The notes: generated by a model not told the origin, from the sequence alone. A stretch of 24,886 nt of DNA from Polysphondylium violaceum (GCA_000277445.1 AJWJ01000347.1:1-24886); one strand, 5' to 3'; shown: positions 10,559 to 20,665, counted from the first letter of the stretch. Program-made: numbers and translations.

Positions 10559-12419
10559 TTATTGTTTTGAAACAGCTGAAGCAATGTGATCAACTCTCAA
10601 CATAGTGCAAGCAGATTCAATTGAAGTTTTTAAAGTTTGAACTTTGACGGCGTGAGTATCCCAAATACCAAGTTCTTTCATATCGACAACAGTACCTTTT
10701 TCACCATCGACACCAAAGGTATAATTTTCAGATGGATTAGTGGCATGTTTAGCTCTGAGTTCAGTCAAGAGTTTAACAGTGTTGGCACCACAATTTTGAG
10801 CGAGAATTCTTGGAATACATTCTAAAGATTGAGCAAGAGCTTTGTATGGGAGTTGATGAAGATCTTCAATAGATTTTGATTTTTCAATCAAAGCTTGGCT
10901 GAGAGCCATTTCAATAGCACCACCACCTGGGACCAAACGTGGGTCGAGGACAATATTTCTAGCGACATTCATGGCATCTGTAAGATTTCTTTCGACTTCA
11001 TTTAAAATATCTTTGCTGGCACCTCTGAGAAGGATGGTACAAGCCTTTGGATTCTTGCATTCTTCCAAAAAGGTAAAGTATTCATCACCAATCTTTCTAA
11101 TTTCAAAGAGACCACATTCAGTACCAACATCAGATTCTTGGAGTTCGTCTGGTCTGCTGACAATGGTAGCGCCAGATACTCTTGCGATACGATTGTTTTC
11201 AGTTTTCTTTAATCTACGAAGACAGGTGATACCCTTTTTAACAAACCAATGTTGGGCAAGATCAGAAACACCCTTTTCTGTAAAGACGAGATCTGGCTTT
11301 AATTTAATGATATCTTCGCAAATCTTTTGAACGTATTCCTCTTCAATCTTTAACAATGCGGCAAAGTCATCTTCGTTTGTAATGTCTACCATTGTATCTG
11401 ATTCTCCTTTTTTATATTCCAATGCACAATCTAATAAAATAATTCTTGGATTCTTGATCATTCTCTTCATCTTTGGATGAGTGACATCTTTGTTTAACAT
11501 TACACCTCTGATAACTTTACAATCGGTAATATCACCACCTGGGATCTTTTCTACTTTTGCGTAACGTTTAATATCGATTTCATTTCTGCTGCTGTCTGAT
11601 GGATCTTGAATGTGGACAGTTTGTACTGCATCCAAAGCGATTCCACACATTAAATCACCCCATTTGCTAATGAATTTGGTACCAATGCATGATTGAATGA
11701 CCTTGAGTAACTCTGTTCTATTTTTTGTATCAATTTTAAGAGAGTATTGATCAACGATGGCTAATGCATCATCTAAAGCCATACGGAAAGCTTTGATAAT
11801 AAATCTTGGATGAATCTTTTTCTCTAAAAAGATTTCTGAACTGGCTAATATTTCCGATGCTAAAATAACAACTGATGTTGTACCATCACCTACATTTTCA
11901 TCTTGTGCTCTACTCAATTCAATAATACTCTTTGCTGCTGGATGTGTAACATCAATTTCACGAAGAATAGCATTACCATCATTGGTAACAACTGTAGTTC
12001 CCATTGGATCTAAAATCATTTTTAACATAGCTTGTGGTCCTAAACATGTTTTAATAATACTTGCTACTGCCTATATATATAAGAGTGTTTGTTAGTTCAT
12101 TTATATTCTTGTTGTTGATAACAATCAATGCTGAGAGAAAGAAAGAGTGTCTCGTGTAAACACAACAGAATCTTTATATTTATAATTCAAATGTCATCAT
12201 GTAATTTTCATTTCGTTGAATAAAACTATCATCATGACTTGAGTTGATATCAATGTTATTATTTGTTGTATGTTGTTGTTTGTGTTTGTCATATGATATT
12301 GGTTATTATGTGTAAATGTAAGGGATCTATACTTTAACAGCTAAAAAGATGCCTTGTTGGGCTTCTTTTTGATTTTCACGTTTAGCATTTGTGTTTAAAA
12401 CGAAAACAGGACTATTCAT
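10559..12419 (-). CDS. CCT3: T-complex protein 1 subunit gamma (CCT3)
   Basis: Exon 1 is 12419-12333 and exon 2 is 12070-10559, on the minus strand, joined in phase 0 across a 262-nt intron, giving 532 residues. This is the gamma subunit of the eight-subunit cytosolic chaperonin TRiC/CCT, which folds actin, tubulin and other proteins using ATP. The start MNSPVFVLNTNAKRE matches the CCT3 N-terminus of other eukaryotes. Nucleotide-site motifs are LGP at 39-41, TNDG at 58-61 and GDGTTS at 90-95, with D91 the conserved phosphate/magnesium residue. VPGGGAIEMAL and the GIWDTHAVK segment near the end complete the equatorial domain. Length fits the family (about 530-550). The gamma assignment rests on the N-terminus and on the overall resemblance to human CCT3; another subunit is unlikely. 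The intron is long for this genome, and no other gene is evident in it. Confidence 0.96.
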
Positions 12420-13950
12420 ATTGTATTTAATTTAATTATATAATAATCTTTTCGTTATTATTATATGTTCAAATTTGTTGATGATACAATCCCTTTTTTT
12501 TTGAAAAAATAAAAAAAAAAAATACATAGCGCGCAGTGTTCTCTCGTCCTAATTATTTTTTTACATAGGTATTTTTTACAAAATTTTTACATTTTTTTGC
12601 ATATTCACCCAAGAAAAAAAAAACGACTTTAATTTTCTTTTTTTATTTTTTTTTAATATCTTTTATCTCTATCTGTTTCATGAGAGTTGATTGATAGTAC
12701 CAAATTACTTTATTTTAATTAAGTCTGTACATTTATGAGATAAAAAAATTTCAAAAATTAATATTGTTGTTCTAAGTTTTTTTTTTTTTCCATTTGGTTT
12801 TGTTCAAGATAAAAAAGATATTTTTGATATTAAGGAAATTTTAATCAATGATAGCTATTATATTTCTAATAGAAATCATTGGTATACTTTGGTTAATATT
12901 ATTTGATAGAAACTATTTTCAAAAAATAAAATCAAATATCCAAATTCATCTCGAGTTTATAGTAAAGGACCACCAAATGTCAAATGGACCCCAGTGTATC
13001 AACTCGCTTTGTGAGTATATTAAAAGAGAATGATCACAAACTATTTGGAAAATGTCCGCATATTTAGAAAATGTTGGATGATGCATCCATTTGAAAGGAG
13101 AGTATCTCAAATTGATAATGAAAAGAATACCGATATCATCTCTATATCCATAAAGGTATTGCATATGATGGTGGACCCCATTTGACATAATGTTTCCAAC
13201 CTATCATAATTATTTTTTGATGTGTATTTGGATAAAAACTATAGTGCCGATGATTCTAAAACATTGTTACTCAATGTAAAGATGTAACATAAAATGTCAC
13301 ACAAATACGCCAACAATGAAGATGACGACACCATGATGATGTGTCATAATGAGTAACCACAAACACCTCGGAGGTCAATCAAAAAATCTAATCGATCGCG
13401 CAGAAAAATTAGCCCAAAGCTTACACAATTCCATATTAATTTTTTTTATGAAAACAAAAAATAAAAAAAAAAAAAAAGTAATCCTCATGGAAAAAACAAA
13501 ATCAGAAAAATAAATTATTTGAAAAAAATCTATTTTCCAATCCCAAGAGGTAAGTCAGTCCCTTCAAAATTGAATTTTTGAAAAAAAAAATTTTTGATAT
13601 CTTTTTTTAGTTTTTTTGTCCACACTCTTTACCCACACACATTCATAGCCTTACAACAATTAATTGTGAGGTGAATTTATACACACATAAAAACACTTGC
13701 TTGTTATATATCTATTATATATAGCTTTAAACTTATAGCCTAATACGCTTATTTTTTGTATTATAGTCTAGACTTTTTTTTTTTCCTTTTTTTTTCTATT
13801 TATTTCTTGAAATAGATAGATATTTATTTTTTTAATTTTTTTTGCAACACACCCACACATACAACACACGCCATAATAACAATAGTAATAGTAACATAAC
13901 AATACCAACAACAACAACAACAATAACATATAGTAGTAACAATACACGCA
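12420..13950. other. Divergent 1.5 kb spacer between CCT3 and the RhoGAP gene
   Basis: This is the longest gene-free stretch in the window. It is bounded by the 5' ends of two divergent genes, so it should hold both promoters. The CCT3-side flank (12480-12660) and the RhoGAP-side flank (13440-13860) are A/T homopolymer-rich; a GC patch, AGCGCGCAGTG, lies at about 12529-12539. Just before the RhoGAP ATG is a CAA/ACA-rich leader. The middle, about 12840-13430, is clearly less AT-rich and carries inverted repeats. It is listed separately. Confidence 0.7.
12840..13430. other. Less AT-rich island with inverted repeats, possible gene relic or ncRNA
   Basis: This stretch lacks the A/T homopolymers seen on both sides and has a base mix like coding DNA. 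Two inverted pairs are visible: ATGTCAAATGG at 12977-12987 with CCATTTGACAT at 13178-13188, and GTTACTCA at 13266-13273 with TGAGTAAC at 13350-13357. TGGACCCCA also occurs twice in direct orientation, next to the first pair's arms. Short open frames exist on both strands (61 and 80 codons), but they overlap antisense and match nothing I know. It may be a decayed gene, an unannotated ncRNA, or a regulatory block. I cannot choose among these. Confidence 0.35.
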
Positions 13951-16136
13951 ATGGAGGAAAACAATCGTTTCAAGAGAGCTAGTTTTAAATTACCAGCTGG
14001 TATGAAAATAGAGGATCAACAACAACAGCAACAAGCTGCACCAACCCCTACAGAAAACAACAATCCTACACCTCCTAGAAAAGTTACATTTGGATCAAGA
14101 AAGCCTGCACCTACTGTACAACCACCACCAACACAACCAGAAACAACATCAACAAAACAAAATGATACAGTGGAAGATTTTGATTTGGATCCAGTACCCG
14201 TCACTAGACCAAGAACAAATAGAGCAGCAACTATGATTCCCTCTGCAATGTTAAAGAATGATCGTAGAGGTCTCAAGATTGGTGTCGATAGATCAAATTT
14301 CAATTATCACGAAAACGGTGGTAAGCCATTGATAGGCGTCGACAGAAGTAGCTTTGATGACCATGACGACGACGACGATGACGACCAAGATGAAGATGAA
14401 ATTGCAAAGAATTCAGCTGCCTCATGGTCAAATATAATGAACAAGACAAAGAGCAACAATTTAAATAGTATCAATAGAAATAGTTTATTGACATCTGATC
14501 TCCACAGCAATGGTAATGGCGGTGATGTTAATAAAAAGGGTACACTTACCCAACCAATCCAATTAAATGGTAGTGAAGAAAGTGGTGAGTCAAGAAGAGC
14601 AACACTTAGAAAGCCAATTGTCATTGGCACACATCAATTACAGCCACCACCCGCTCAAGAGGAAGAGGAAGATGAAGATCTTGAAAAACTTACAAGAGAC
14701 ATCTCTTCTCTTGATTTAGCCTATGTACCAAGACCCAAACAACAATACCACACCATCGATCCGGCCTCTATTCCCCAATGGAAAAAGAATAATGAAGAGC
14801 TAATGAAAGAACAACAGCAACAAGCTGCACCAACACAACAATCTAGTGGAGGTGGTCTATTTTCATCTATTCTCAAAGCCTCACCACTCAATAGACAAAA
14901 CAGTAATCAAAACAATCAAAATAGAATTACCAAAGCAGAGGCAGAATACAATGAATATTTAAGCAAAGCTAGAAACCAAGTATTTCCAGATATTGAAGCA
15001 CTCAATTTCATCTATCCCGCCGGTAAAGATAATTTGGGCAGAACAGTGATTGTTATCATTGCCTCACATCTTCCAGTCAAGGAGACCGATATGGATAGAG
15101 TATTGTTATACACCATTTCCATCATGGATCCAGTCGTCGAAGAAGACTATGTATTAGTATATGTACACACCAATATGAACAATTCAAACAAACCCACCTT
15201 TTCATGGATGAAAAAAGTCTATACTATCTTTAATAGAAAGTACAAAAAGAATCTCAAGGGACTCTATATCGTGCATCCCACCACATGGATCAAATTCACT
15301 CTTGGTCTATTCAAACATTTTCTCTCTAGTAAATTTTGGAGAAAACTTGCATACATTGACGATCTCGCCGATCTCTTTTCAAAGTTTCCTCGTGAGCAAC
15401 TTGGCTTACCAAACTCTATCATGACACATAGACCCTCTGGTAAAAAGTTGCCTCCATTGTTTGGTGCTCCACTCGAAGACGTTGTCAATAGACCAGACAA
15501 CACTAGTGATATTCCAATGATTTTCGAAAAAGGTCTCAGTTATCTTGAGAGAAGAGGTCTTCAGGTCGAGGGTATTTTTAGACTTTCTGGTGCAAATTCT
15601 CAAATTAAATCTTTGAGACAAGGTTTTGATGCAGGTGAAGATGTCGATCTTGAAGATGTTGAAGATGTTCACACTGTAGCTGGTTTATTAAAATTATATC
15701 TTCGTGAATTACCAACTCCTTTATTCCCATTTGATACTTATTCTTCTTTTATTGAAATTTCAAGTATGTATTATTTATTAGTAGTAGCAGTATATTAATT
15801 CTTTGAGATATAATATTCTAATTTTAATTTTTAATTTCCAAATTTATTATAGAGGATACAGGATCAAGTAAGCAAGAAAAGATTGAAAATATTAAATTTT
15901 TATTCTCTTTATTACCACCAGCAAACAAAGCTTTGGCCAAAAGTTTATTTAGATTTTTATCAAAAGTAATAGAGAATGCTCATATCAACAAAATGAACTC
16001 TGTAAATTTATCCATTGTATTTGCTCCAAATCTTTTAAAAGATAAAGATAATAATATTTTAAATGTCGTTGCTGATGCTCAATTTGTAAATCAAGTCGTT
16101 CAATTAATTTTAGATAATTCTAATCAATTATTTTAA
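13951..16136 (+). CDS. CRAL-TRIO and RhoGAP domain protein (p50RhoGAP-like)
   Basis: Two exons, 13951-15763 and 15853-16136 (89-nt intron, phase 1), give 698 residues. Residues 1-340 are mostly disordered, with Gln, Pro and Asp runs and two near-repeats (IGVDRSNFNYHENGGKP and IGVDRSSFDDHDDD). Residues about 344-495 look like a Sec14/CRAL-TRIO lipid-binding domain: IEALNFIYPAGKDNLGRTVIV, KGLYIVHPTTWIKFTLGLF and SKFWRKLAYIDDLADLF. Residues about 504-698 are a RhoGAP domain with arginine finger R544 in GIFRLSGA, then AGLLKLYLRELPTPL, and the NSVNLSIVFAPNLL helix encoded in exon 2. The protein should switch off Rac/Rho GTPases at membranes and so act on the actin cytoskeleton. The order CRAL-TRIO then RhoGAP is that of human ARHGAP1. 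Dictyostelids have many gac genes; I do not assign one. AATAAA lies at 16145-16150. Confidence 0.93.
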
Positions 16137-16377
16137 AAAAAACAAATAAAAATAAATTTTAATTAAAACCATACTATGTATTTTCGAATAAAATAGTGTA
16201 GTTCAGATCTTGTAATCCTAAAAGCCACTTTTCTTTAAATATCTGTTTTCGCATAAATATCAATAAACTATTATTATTATTTTTGCAATATTGTGGTGTG
16301 AAAAAAAAAAAAATCAAAGCAAATTTTGATGAAAAAAGGAAAAAAAATTGTAAAAAATTTAAATTAAATTTCACAAG
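16137..16377. other. Tandem intergenic spacer
   Basis: This 241-nt spacer runs between two plus-strand genes. It starts with AATAAA signals at about 16145-16155 and ends in an A-rich leader before the inositol phosphate kinase ATG. No gene is seen. Confidence 0.5.
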
Positions 16378-17362
16378 ATGAGCACAACAGTAAGTAATGC
16401 TTGTCATATTATTATTTATTTATAGATTTGTTATTAATAGATTTAAATATATAGGAAGAAAAATCAAAACTTAAACCATTAGCAACTCAGATCGCCGGTC
16501 ATTCTGAAGAGGATGGAGGTTCACAAAATTTACCTGGTTTTTTATCATCAGATGATGGTTTTGTATATAAACCAGTACCTGGCAAAAGAGGTCAAAATGA
16601 AGTAGATTTCTATGAATCATTTCATACTCTAGATCCCATTTTACAATCGTTTGTCCCTGAATATAAAGGTTTAACTGAAGTTAATAATACAAGTATGTAA
16701 TAATAGTAGAGAAGAGAGAAAGAGATAATTGGTCTAGTTTTATACTAAAGTTATTATTACTAGGATATATGGGTATTGCAAATGCAACTCATGGATTTAA
16801 AATTGATGAAATTAGTTTATGTGATATTAAAATAGGTACAAAAACCTATGGTTCAGATGCATCAGAGGAAAAGATTAGACTTGAAGAAGCTAAATGTGCA
16901 AAAACTACCACCTCTTCTTTGGGTATTAGATTTTGCGGTGCAAAATTATTTGATCCCTCCACTAAAGCCATTGTAAAGCTTGACAAAGACTGGGGAAAGA
17001 AATTAAAGATAGATAATATCTTTGATCAAGGTATAAAGAAATTCTTTACCCATTCGTTTGATGAAAAAATATCAAAAGCCATTATCAAAGAGTTTTTAGT
17101 ACTTTTGAATCAATTGCTCGATTACTTTAAATCAATCAATCGTACAAGAGGATTCTATAGCAGTTCTCTTTTATTTGTCTATGGCATTATTGATAAATCC
17201 ATTCAGCCAACTCCATCATCTATTAAAATAGTTCAAGATCATCCACAATATGGCATTAGCTTAAAAATGATTGATTTTGCACATGTAGACTCTATTCATG
17301 GCAAAGATGAAGGTTACATTTTTGGACTTGAAAATTTAATTGAAATGGTAAATCGTTTATGA
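16378..17362 (+). CDS. Inositol polyphosphate kinase (IPMK-like)
   Basis: Three exons, 16378-16389, 16455-16692 and 16764-17362 (introns of 65 and 71 nt, phases 0 and 1), give 282 residues. The first exon is only four codons (MSTT) before a strong GTAAGT donor. It is needed because exon 2 has no Met before the conserved LATQIAGH motif that opens the IPK fold. Next come VYKPV (ATP-site Lys region), the family signature CDIKIG with D104 and K106 (of the PxxxDxKxG motif), TTTSSLGIRFCGAKL, SSSLLFVYG at 216-224, and MIDFAHV with metal-binding D254. The length matches inositol polyphosphate multikinases; IP6 kinases are usually longer. It should phosphorylate inositol phosphates such as Ins(1,4,5)P3 or InsP4, feeding InsP6 and pyrophosphate synthesis. 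IPMK versus another IPK member cannot be settled by eye. Confidence 0.92.
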
Positions 17363-17551
17363 ACGTATCAATGATTATTAATCCCTCTTTTTCTTTTTTA
17401 TAATATTTTCTTTTTCTCTCAACTATTTGTTATTGTTATTTGTACACATCTTGTTTCTTTTTTAATTCATTCATTATCCCAATATATTTACAAAAATTAT
17501 CATAATCATCAACTAATTAATTAATAAAATAAACTTATCAATCTATTTTAT
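17363..17551. other. Convergent 3' spacer
   Basis: This 189-nt T-rich spacer lies between the convergent inositol phosphate kinase and ceramide synthase genes. AATAAA on the plus strand at 17523-17528 and on the minus strand at 17552-17547 serve opposite genes and lie about 20 nt apart, so the two transcripts probably overlap at their 3' ends. Confidence 0.6.
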
Positions 17552-18938
17552 TTAATTCTTTTTCTTTGATGAAACAGAGACTGGACTAGCAGTTCCTGCT
17601 TCATTTGAAGTGGTTGCTACATTATTATTTGATTTCTTATTAACCTTTTGTAATTGTTGTTGTTTACTTTGTCTTGAAGTTGGTTCTGCATCTAAACCTT
17701 TCTTTGATTTCTTTCCACTATCAACTTCTTCTTCACTATCACTTCTAATATCATCAAATTGAGATCCTTGTGAGAACTTACTATAAACAATTCTTAAAAT
17801 TAAATAAAACCAAAACATATGAAGGAATAATAATGTTAATAATGCTACATTGGTTGGATAAAATAATGGGAAAGAAACTGAAACATAGTAAGCTTCGAAT
17901 CTATAGTGAAAATAAATTAAAATTTAATATTAATAAATGTTATTAAAAGAAATATTATCACTAATACTACTGATTACATACAATGTTGTTTTAACCAAAG
18001 TGAAAGGGAAAAATAATAATCTAGTGAAAAAGAAGGATACGGCAAACAAGACAAAGAAAGTTTCAGACATGATAAAGAGAGTTTTGTTTTTAGTATCTTT
18101 TTGGACATAATTGATAGCTTTTGCACTATATAAAAAGATATCACTAATGTTGTGGATCCAAAGAATTGCAATACCAATTCTATGATATCTGTACCAATAT
18201 GAAGCACCAACTAAAAAGAAAGTTGCAACGTGATGAGTCAACATTTGATAGAAATCTTTTCTTCTTGTTTCAAAAAATAAAGCAATTGTACAGTGAAGAT
18301 AGAATGCCAATTCAAGGAGGTAATAGGTTCTAAATAATGTTGTAAATGGTTGACAAGGCCATCCTAACCAAATATTCATTGTTGGAAAAATAGACCATGG
18401 TTCTTTACTATATACATAGGATCCAAATGTAAAGAATACTATATAATATAATGAATACCATCCATTCTCGAGGAATCTTGGTAAAAAGGATTTTCTCATA
18501 TTAATTGAATGTGCAAATGGCTATACATTGTTGTTGTTATTATTATGATTATAGTAAATGTTAATATCTGTTTTTTAAAATAAAAATTTAAAAAATATCT
18601 TTTTTTTTCTATTTTTTGTGATTATTTTAAAATCTCGATTTCGTTTAAAGGAAAATAGAAATAAAAAAAAGATATTTTGATCATGGTGTGCACACAAAGA
18701 TATTTGAGGTGTGCGCAGAGTTGGTTGGTTTGTTTGTCTGCTTAAAAGTTTTACTTACTTTTAAAATATAATGTTGATAAAAGAATCTAAGAATAAAGAA
18801 GAGATTTGTAGCAACAATTAAGAAGATAATTGCATTCACTTCTGAAAGTAACTTTCTAAATGATACAAAAATTGAATTGTCTGGGTTGTAATATCTCTCC
18901 CATTCCAATTCAGAGATACCATTATGATCGAGTACCAT
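17552..18938 (-). CDS. Ceramide synthase, Lag1/TLC family
   Basis: Minus-strand exons 18938-18759, 18520-17982 and 17900-17552 (introns of 238 and 81 nt, phases 0 and 2) give 355 residues. It is a multi-pass ER membrane enzyme that joins a fatty acyl-CoA to a sphingoid base. The first hydrophobic segment is about residues 36-54 (IIFLIVATNLFFILRFFY). The TLC domain spans about 68-305 and includes the Lag1 motif: H156-H157 in LTHHVATFFLVGASYWYRYH and D187 in HNISDIFLY. Further membrane segments are SETFFVLFAVSFFFTRLLFF and VALLTLLLFLHMFWFYLIL. The C-terminal tail is acidic then Lys/Ser-rich (SDSEEEVDSGKKSKK), cytosolic in family members and a likely phosphorylation site. No homeobox-like insert is seen, as in fungal and plant Lag1 proteins. 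Family membership is firm; acyl-chain preference is not readable. Confidence 0.94.
18669..18714 (+). repeat. Imperfect direct repeat in ceramide synthase intron 1
   Basis: Two tandem units share AAGATATTT(T)GA followed by GGTGTGC: the first at 18671-18691 with a four-base TCAT insert, the second at 18697-18714 without it. They lie in the 238-nt first intron, close to its donor. The GT-rich core resembles the G-boxes bound by dictyostelid GBF, so an intronic regulatory role is possible but unproven. Confidence 0.6.
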
Positions 18939-19545
18939 TTTTGATATGTGATTTGAGTGTAATTTGTTTGAGTATAATAAAAAATAAAAGAAAAAACCAA
19001 TTACAAAAGAGTATATGTTGTTGTTGTTGCTACTGTGTGTTGATAATTGTTCTATTGGCCAATAACTGTATATAATAATAATTTAAATTCTATTATATAG
19101 GATAATATACACTATTAGTTTGAGGGAAATAGATATTACAACAAATTTGTTTTTAAGTAAAAAAAAAAACAAAAGAACAGAAGTGTGTTGGTTGATAGTG
19201 GAGTGAATGCTATATGCTATGCTATTGTTTTCCAATTCTATTATAAAACAAACAAAAAGAGACTTCTCACACACATAAAAGTGACCTAAAATAAAAAAAA
19301 TCAATGATGATGATCGTGTGTCTCTCTCTCGCGACCCTGACACGAACAAAAAAAATATTTTAAAAAAAAATTGAAAAAAATAAAAATAAATTTTAAAATG
19401 TGAAAAATAAAGAATGAGTGAGTGAAACGCGCGTGGGCCACATGTTATTTTTTAAAATATCTCTTACAAAGGGAAAAAAAAAAAAAGAATTAATTCCTCT
19501 TAAAAAAAAGGAATTTTGCAAAATATAGGATATAACCCATATATT
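18939..19545. other. Upstream region of the ceramide synthase gene
   Basis: About 600 nt lie upstream of the minus-strand ceramide synthase ATG. They hold A/T tracts and two unusually GC-rich spots, CTCTCTCTCGCGACCCTGAC at about 19321-19340 and ACGCGCGTGGGCCACATG at about 19427-19444, that may be promoter elements. An inverted repeat, AATTCCT at 19492-19498 and AGGAATT at 19509-19515, lies just 3' of the small ORF. The antisense frame at 19083-19349 shows no coding character. Confidence 0.45.
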
Positions 19546-19776
19546 CTATGCTAATTGAGAAGGTGGTGTGTTGTTGTTGTTATTAAAGTTGGGAATAATG
19601 TTGTTGCTGTTCAAGGTGCGATTTGTCAATGATTTATATGGATTGTTGTTGTGTTTGTTGGTATTAATTTGATTTTGTTGTTGTTGTTGAGTATAAGAGA
19701 ATTTGGTTTTATAATTCTGAGACACAAAATAAGCAATATACAACAATGCTATATTTGAATAAATAATTGTTTTCAT
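19546..19776 (-). CDS. Possible small protein with N-terminal hydrophobic segment
   Basis: The minus-strand ATG is at 19776-19774 and the TAG stop at 19548-19546, for 76 residues. It begins MKTIIYSNIALLYIAYFVSQ, a single hydrophobic segment that could be a signal peptide or membrane anchor. A Gln/Asn/Thr-rich hydrophilic remainder follows (TQQQQQNQINTNKHNNN, then NNNNNTPP). The layout, Lys then hydrophobic core then polar repeat, is like small secreted or membrane proteins of dictyostelids. There is no homologue I recognise and no intron. It lies between the ceramide synthase and cystatin genes on the same strand. The Asn/Gln codons could equally be a chance reading of simple repeats, so this is uncertain. 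Confidence 0.45.
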   Translation of the reverse strand: MKTIIYSNIALLYIAYFVSQNYKTKFSYTQQQQQNQINTNKHNNNPYKSLTNRTLNSNNIIPNFNNNNNTPPSQLA

Positions 19777-20377
19777 TGGCTTGTCTTTTTTTTTTTAAGA
19801 TTATCAAAGTGATAGAGAGAAAAGATCTTTATGTTGTGTTGATAAAAATAGAATAGAGTTGCACAGTTTGAGTGTAGTAAAAAAAATGAATATTAAATAA
19901 ATTAAATTATATGAGGTTTGGTTGTTTGAAAGTTCGTTTTGAGGTGTGGGAGGGTGTATGGATAATAAAAACAGTGTTTATTTATTTATAAACAAATTAT
20001 ACTTACAAATAAATAAATAAAAAAAATTATTACTACTACCAATATTGATATTTATGTGTGACTAGGATTTTTTATAATACCTGGTTTTTATTTTAGTAAA
20101 AATATTTAAACTCACACTCACACATTATTTACATTTTTATAAATACTAAACGAAATCTAAAAAGGATTAATCTAACACTAATTCCCGTTTAGGAAATTTT
20201 TTTCATTTTTTTTTTTTACTATTTTTTTATTTACATTTCAAAAACTATGAGATTTGGGATAAAAGATCTTTTTTTCTAAATTGGATATTAGGTCTTGATA
20301 ACAAGATGAAAGTAGTACTACACAGTTCGAGAGAGGGGGTGGCAGATGGACATTGTATAAAATTGTTGTTTTTTGCT
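19777..20377. other. Spacer between cystatin and the small ORF
   Basis: About 600 nt of AT-rich DNA with no supported gene. It includes the GT-rich string GAGGTGTGGGAGGGTGT at about 19940-19956, similar to the G-box type bound by GBF. The frame at 20245-20484 is a shadow of the cystatin gene. Confidence 0.45.
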
Positions 20378-20665
20378 TTAAAAAGGATTGATTTCACTAG
20401 TGCTTGTTTGACCTTCTTGAATTCCCTTGAATTCAATAGTTCCTTGGAATGATTTGTACACCTTGATATGGATGTATCCATCATTAGTCTTTACCTTGAT
20501 GAGGTAGTTGATACCATTAACAATTTGACTACGATAGGAAATTGGTTTGAATTTTTCATAATTTTTACCAAGTTTAGTTTGAGTGGCAGCTTTAGCTTGA
20601 AATGCAATAGTTTTGACATCTGGAGTAGCTGATTGAGTGTCTGAATAACCACCGGGAAGTGTCAT
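20378..20665 (-). CDS. Cystatin (stefin family) cysteine protease inhibitor
   Basis: One minus-strand exon gives 95 residues, the usual stefin length (about 95-100). There is no signal peptide, so it should be cytosolic and inhibit papain-like proteases such as cathepsins B and L. The three-part inhibitory edge is visible: N-terminal Gly-Gly at 5-6, the first hairpin QIVNG at 47-51 matching QxVxG, and a second hairpin region after VYKSFQ near residue 74. The body follows the family: a helix (TIAFQAKAATQTKLGKNY), then YLIKVKTNDGYIHIKVYKSF. No cysteines are seen, so there are no disulfides, in line with type 1 cystatins. Dictyostelium discoideum has several such genes (cpiA, cpiB, cpiC), and I cannot say which this matches. 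Confidence 0.94.
   Translation of the reverse strand: MTLPGGYSDTQSATPDVKTIAFQAKAATQTKLGKNYEKFKPISYRSQIVNGINYLIKVKTNDGYIHIKVYKSFQGTIEFKGIQEGQTSTSEINPF

Noticed and set aside
10971-11330. 119-codon plus-strand frame inside CCT3
   Set aside because: It is an antisense shadow of a conserved chaperonin coding sequence; no independent support.
12194-12235. Box C/D snoRNA in the CCT3 intron (two ATGATGA C-box matches on the minus strand)
   Set aside because: No CTGA D box is found at the needed spacing and no terminal stem is visible. The motif is short and AT-rich, so chance matches are likely.
12848-13188. Two small overlapping antisense frames (61 codons plus, 80 codons minus) in the CCT3-RhoGAP spacer
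   Set aside because: They overlap on opposite strands, have no recognisable motif and no splice extension, and neither has a clear start context. I kept the region as an unexplained island, not as genes.
19083-19349. 88-codon minus-strand frame upstream of ceramide synthase
   Set aside because: The composition follows the local A/T tracts and there is no domain or conserved style. It falls in the expected promoter region.
20325-20330. GTTCGA resembling a tRNA T-loop
   Set aside because: No acceptor stem, D arm or anticodon arm can be formed around it.
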